From Catenaria anguillulae PL171 (lineage: Eukaryota; Blastocladiomycota; Blastocladiomycetes; Blastocladiales; Catenariaceae), in the NCBI GenBank assembly GCA_002102555.1, contig MCFL01000035.1:186001-250000 (forward strand): a stretch of DNA of 64,000 nucleotides, in the 5' to 3' direction. The position numbers and the translations under genes were made by a program. The notes below the pieces were generated by a model. It ran no database searches, was not told where the DNA came from, and worked only from the letters and a program-made list of their open reading frames with translations. This document shows, piece by piece, positions 60,455 through 64,000 of this stretch (within the stretch, counting starts at the first letter, position 1; each line of letters begins with the position of its first letter).

Positions 60455-61533
60455 CTACACACGCCTCAGCAAATCAATCCTTGGCCCTTCATCGTGACCC
60501 GCACTCGATCCAGAACCCCCACTTGCCTGCAACAAGTCCACCTTGACGCCATCCTCGACTTCCAATAAAGTCATCTTGCCCAAGTCCTCGGCCTCCACGC
60601 CGGCCGCCTGCTCGCTCGCAACAATGAGCTCCTCCTCAACTATATCCAGCAGCAACTCGAGCGACGTATCCCTTCGCATAAACACAATCTTTGGCACCTC
60701 GGCCTTGCGCAACTTGAGCCGCGTCTGCAGCGCCCGCTTGACCGTCTTTGCCATGCCGTTCAGCTCGTCCACCAAGTACTCCTATACACGCACACAAGCA
60801 CCCCCGCAACATTGGATTCGTTCGTTAGAGCGACACAACCTACCCCAAGAAAAAGGGATGAAAAAAAGTGGGTACATTATCCATCAACATGGCACTCTGC
60901 ATCTGGTCCACGGGCACCCACCATACAGTCACCTTGCCGCTTGCCGCCACATCAATCTTGTCCACACGCCATGACGGCGCTTCGCCCGTCTCGGCGCACA
61001 CGCCGAAATGCGGATCGTACAGAATGTCATGAATGGCGCGAGACACTCGCTGGGCCATTTTCTTGGATACCCGGTGTTTGTCGCTGTTGGCAAGCAAATC
61101 GTGGGTGCCCGATGCGAGCAGCGAGGATGAAGGGGACGTCCAAGGCTGTTTTGTTTTGTGTGTGTGACATGTTGTCAATTCCCATGTACCAATCAATCCA
61201 GACATGTGGGTTCGAGCATACCTCTGGCGGGCGAGGTTCAGACACTTTAGCGTCCCGCTTTTGCTGCCGCTTGGACGGAAACAAGTACTTGTGGAACTTG
61301 CCCGGGACGGAAAACTCGTCGACAATGGTGCGCAGATCCGGGTTGTTGTCGACTTGCTCCTGGATGTGCTTTTGCAAGCGAATGTAGCGGACTTGGGTGG
61401 CAACCCGAAGTGGAGAGATAGCTGTTGCGGCAACGGATCTTGTGGGAGCCATACAGCGAGCGATGGCCGTTGCCGACGGGGATGACGGCGACAGCGACAG
61501 CAAGGGGGCGGGGCGAAGTGCGGCAGAGTACAT
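60455..61533 (-). CDS. Mitochondrial ribosome-binding factor A (RbfA-like)
   Basis: Predicted assembly factor of the mitochondrial small ribosomal subunit. Three exons (61533-61222, 61145-60876, 60781-60455) give 302 residues. The first 50 residues are rich in Ala, Arg and Ser without acids, a mitochondrial import signal. The RbfA-type KH domain spans about 115-240: KHRVSKKMAQRVSRAIHDIL, WRVDKIDVAASGKVTVWWVP, and NGMAKTVKRALQTRLKLRKA followed by VPKIVFMRRDTSLELLLDIV, the family's closing RxxPxxxFxxD(D/T)S element. The ATG at 61533 is preferred to an upstream TTG in frame. A C-terminal acidic extension ends RIDLLRRV. The assignment rests on the domain pattern seen by eye. Confidence 0.78.
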
Positions 61534-63100
61534 GGTCAAGGTTCAAGGTCGGGAGGAATGCCAAAAGTCAATTCATGGATTGCATGCACAGCTAATCAGT
61601 CCGGTTTCGTCATGGACGCAGGACGACTGCCCCATATGTCGCTCTCGGACGAGTACAGATGAGTTGGATCGGCGGCTGTTGAAGAAGAGTTGAAGTGCTT
61701 CTACGAACTTTCCGTGGCCTATCTGAAGTCATTCCATCGGTATCCCGCATGATGTAGGTATGTATTATCATTGACGGTACATTTCGTGCAAAAAAAAAGG
61801 AAATCTAAGAAGAAAACATCAATTCACCATCCGCCGCCTATCCATGGGCCCACCCACGCTCATGTGTGTGGCGAGTCCAGGTCAGTACATTGGGCGACAA
61901 CAATACCCATGGTGGGCAAGTGGGGAAGCCAATGGTGTGCCCCGGCCGTGTCCCACCGATGTGAGACCGATTGAATTAGCTGCATCTGTACCTACCCGCC
62001 CACTCACGCTACGGCGCATCCACACCGTTTCGCATCCACCATCTACAACGTATCGATAACGTGGATCAAGACCCCGCGGCCGGCACCGGTCGAGAAGGCA
62101 GCGTCTGCGGGACGGGGAGCCATTTTCAACCGCGGCTGCGGGCCGTGGGCGTTTCATGGTGGGTTTCAGCGCAAAGCGAAGAGAGAGGAACTTGTCAGGC
62201 AAGTGGAGCTGGGACCGAGGTACCTCTGGAAAAGCCCGCGATCTGGGACCAGGGTTCAAGTAATAAATATTGTCATGACAGTCTGTCATGTGCAGGCAAG
62301 GCCATGACCTTTCCCACGGCTGGCCTGTGTTGCGGCCAAACGAGATACTCATTGGTTTGGTTGCATAGAAGGTCTTGGCTTTCCACGAAGAACGAGTAGA
62401 GATATTGGGTGCTGGGAGTTTCCGTCGTAGTCGTTTCTTTTGTGTGTTTTGCTTATAATGTTTTGACCTCCCCCCATCTTCAGTTTCGTTCCTCAGAGTC
62501 CCTTTGCCTGCACCCATTCTTGCCTCCTCTGTGCCAGTCGTACTGAGCATCAGTGTGGAGACGTGAGAAATCGCGGCAAGGACCGGGCTCGACCACACGT
62601 CATCACAATATTGGTCCAACCAAAACCGGCGCAATGTTTTGCCCCGATCAGGCTGTTCAGGCATTTTTTTTTGGGTTTCTGTGAAAATGATCTCAGATCG
62701 CGACTCAGTGCACATAGGCCAAACCCCATTTTGACAGGGCAATCTCCACCCACTTCTCTTTTGCCTTGGGCGGCGGCGGCGGCCTCATAGCAGAGTGCCG
62801 TGCCACCCGCCGCCAAGCATATTCATATGATTTGCCAGAACAAATTCACCCACTGCATTGTGATCGATCTCTCCACGTCGGTCAGGCTGCTGTGATCGTT
62901 CGATGTTCCATCGCTTGATCGCTTGCGTGTGAGACAAGAGAACACGATCTCACGATCCTATACGATCCTTCACTCTGACAAGATTTGATGGGTATGTACG
63001 CAAATGCTTGTTGGTCAAGGGTGGGTACATGTACATGTGTGGGTGACCAATCGCCAAAACAAAAACAGACACAAGAACGACATCATGATCATCCGTCCAA
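61534..63100. other. Intergenic region without a supported gene
   Basis: 1.57 kb containing short A and T runs (for example near 61790 and 62664). Frames on both strands (for example 61882-62742 minus) show no codon bias or recognisable protein. No tRNA or repeat found. Confidence 0.45.
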
Positions 63101-64000
63101 CTAGGAGCTATCGCTTTCCTCGTCTTGACTCTCCTCCTCCATCTCACACTCACACTCGCCCACGGGCACAGGCGTCATCTCGGACACTGCACGCGCATCC
63201 GACGCTGCATATACCAATGCAGGGCGAGCCAAGTGTCCAGCAAACACAACAAAACACCAATCCCCCTCATCCTTGTACTCGTTGTCCAAGTCCCACTCCC
63301 CAGCCACGCTGCACCCAACCTGCCTCACCGACACACCGCCCCACTCAAGCAACCGGCCGTGCTCTTGATGGTCAAACCATTCCAAGACACACGCCGAAAC
63401 GTATGCACGCTTGTCCGCGTCGACTTGGGCTTGCGCCTCGACGCGCAACCTGCTCGACATTTTGCGAGTGTTGGTCGTGGCGGGAAAAACGGACGCCAGG
63501 ACAGCACCAAAGGTCGATGGCGCGATCGACGCAGTGTCCTTGTTGGCGGCGAGGTCCCGGGCCAGAGTGGTGCAGGGCGACCTTTTTGGCGTAGCGAGAA
63601 TGGCGGCGGTGATGGTTGCCAGTTGCCGGACGAATGGTGTGTTGTCCGACTGGTCGCGGTCATGATGCGTCGGGTCAGGTTGCGAGTGCGCGAGCGAGAA
63701 TGTCGTGGCGGATGAGTCGCCAGCATTTGAGCCGTTGGCTTGGGCGGCCAGGATCCCTTGATGGATCACATCGGCGAGCATCATCACATGAAGCAGTTTG
63801 ACTTGTGACCGGGTCTGAAGACATGAAAACACAAACAAGAATCGTCAACATCGCGACTTTCAAGCATCATTGCGATCGAAATGGACGCAATGTCGCGACA
63901 CGTCAAAGTTGTTCGCAGACAGCTCGGAATAGTTTCAATTCCGCAAGCCAAGTAAGTATGTACCTTATGAATGGGGGCGGCGCGGTGCTCTTGAGCATCC
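63101..64000 (-). CDS. Unknown protein, 5' end beyond the window
   Basis: The last exon (63814-63101) encodes 237 residues, starting TRSQVKLLHVMMLADVIHQG and ending in an acidic tail (ECEMEEESQDEESDSS). A proposed intron at 63815-63963 (GTACAT donor, CTTCAG acceptor) links it in phase to an exon running off the window (EHRAAPIHK). That intron is longer than the others, so an unseen small exon is possible. The region SRLRVEAQAQVDADKRAYVS, then CVLEWFDHQEHGRLLEWGGV and DWCFVVFAGHLARPALVY, looks folded. Family not recognised. Confidence 0.55.

Overview
The window is nuclear DNA of a zoosporic (flagellated) fungus, most likely Blastocladiomycota; the phylum is an inference. The evidence is a set of fungal genes (a trehalose-6-phosphate synthase/phosphatase of the TPS2 type, MOT1, CDC48, a P4-ATPase) lying beside two genes for axonemal microtubule inner proteins. 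Genes are compact and GC-rich at third codon positions. Most introns are 67-97 nt long, and their 5' splice sites favour GTNCGT over the usual GTAAGT.

Layout. 1-5.2 kb: fragmentary coding signal on both strands, not resolved into genes. 5.8-9.4 kb (-): TPS2-like gene. 10.6-16.7 kb (+): MOT1/BTAF1. 17.8-22.1 kb (+): P4-ATPase. 22.5-23.6 kb (+): unknown gene. 23.65-23.96 kb: a MITE-like element with 34-bp inverted ends. 24.6-25.9 kb (+): secreted, probably GPI-anchored protein. 26.1-30.7 kb (-): Nup155/Nup170. 31.1-33.6 kb (+): guanylate-binding protein with a CaaX end. 34.0-35.4 kb (-): G-protein alpha subunit. 36.2-37.3 kb (+): unknown multi-pass membrane protein. 38.4-40.8 kb (-): cyclin, flanked by long purine-rich tracts. 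41.9-44.4 kb (-): degenerate coding fragments. 44.6-45.5 kb (-): Derlin. 46.7-47.9 kb (-): orphan seven-helix protein. 48.6-49.8 kb (-) and 50.7-51.8 kb (+): head-to-head CIMIP2/FAM166-like and SHIPPO/CIMAP1-like flagellar genes. 53.0-55.7 kb (+): CDC48. 56.8-60.2 kb (-): ankyrin/coiled-coil/RasGEF protein. 60.5-61.5 kb (-): mitochondrial RbfA-like factor. 63.1 kb to the edge (-): unknown partial gene.

Several conserved genes (MOT1, P4-ATPase, CIMIP2, SHIPPO) are interrupted by single-base gains or losses, mostly at short homopolymers, while GBP, G-alpha, CDC48, Nup155, RasGEF and RbfA splice to complete frames. I read the breaks as sequence errors rather than gene decay. They probably also explain why the first 5 kb and 41.9-44.4 kb resist gene calling. 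Functionally the window is mostly housekeeping (transcription, nuclear pore, ER-associated degradation, membrane asymmetry, mitochondrial ribosome assembly), with signalling genes (G-alpha, RasGEF, orphan 7TM, GBP) and a small flagellar pair.
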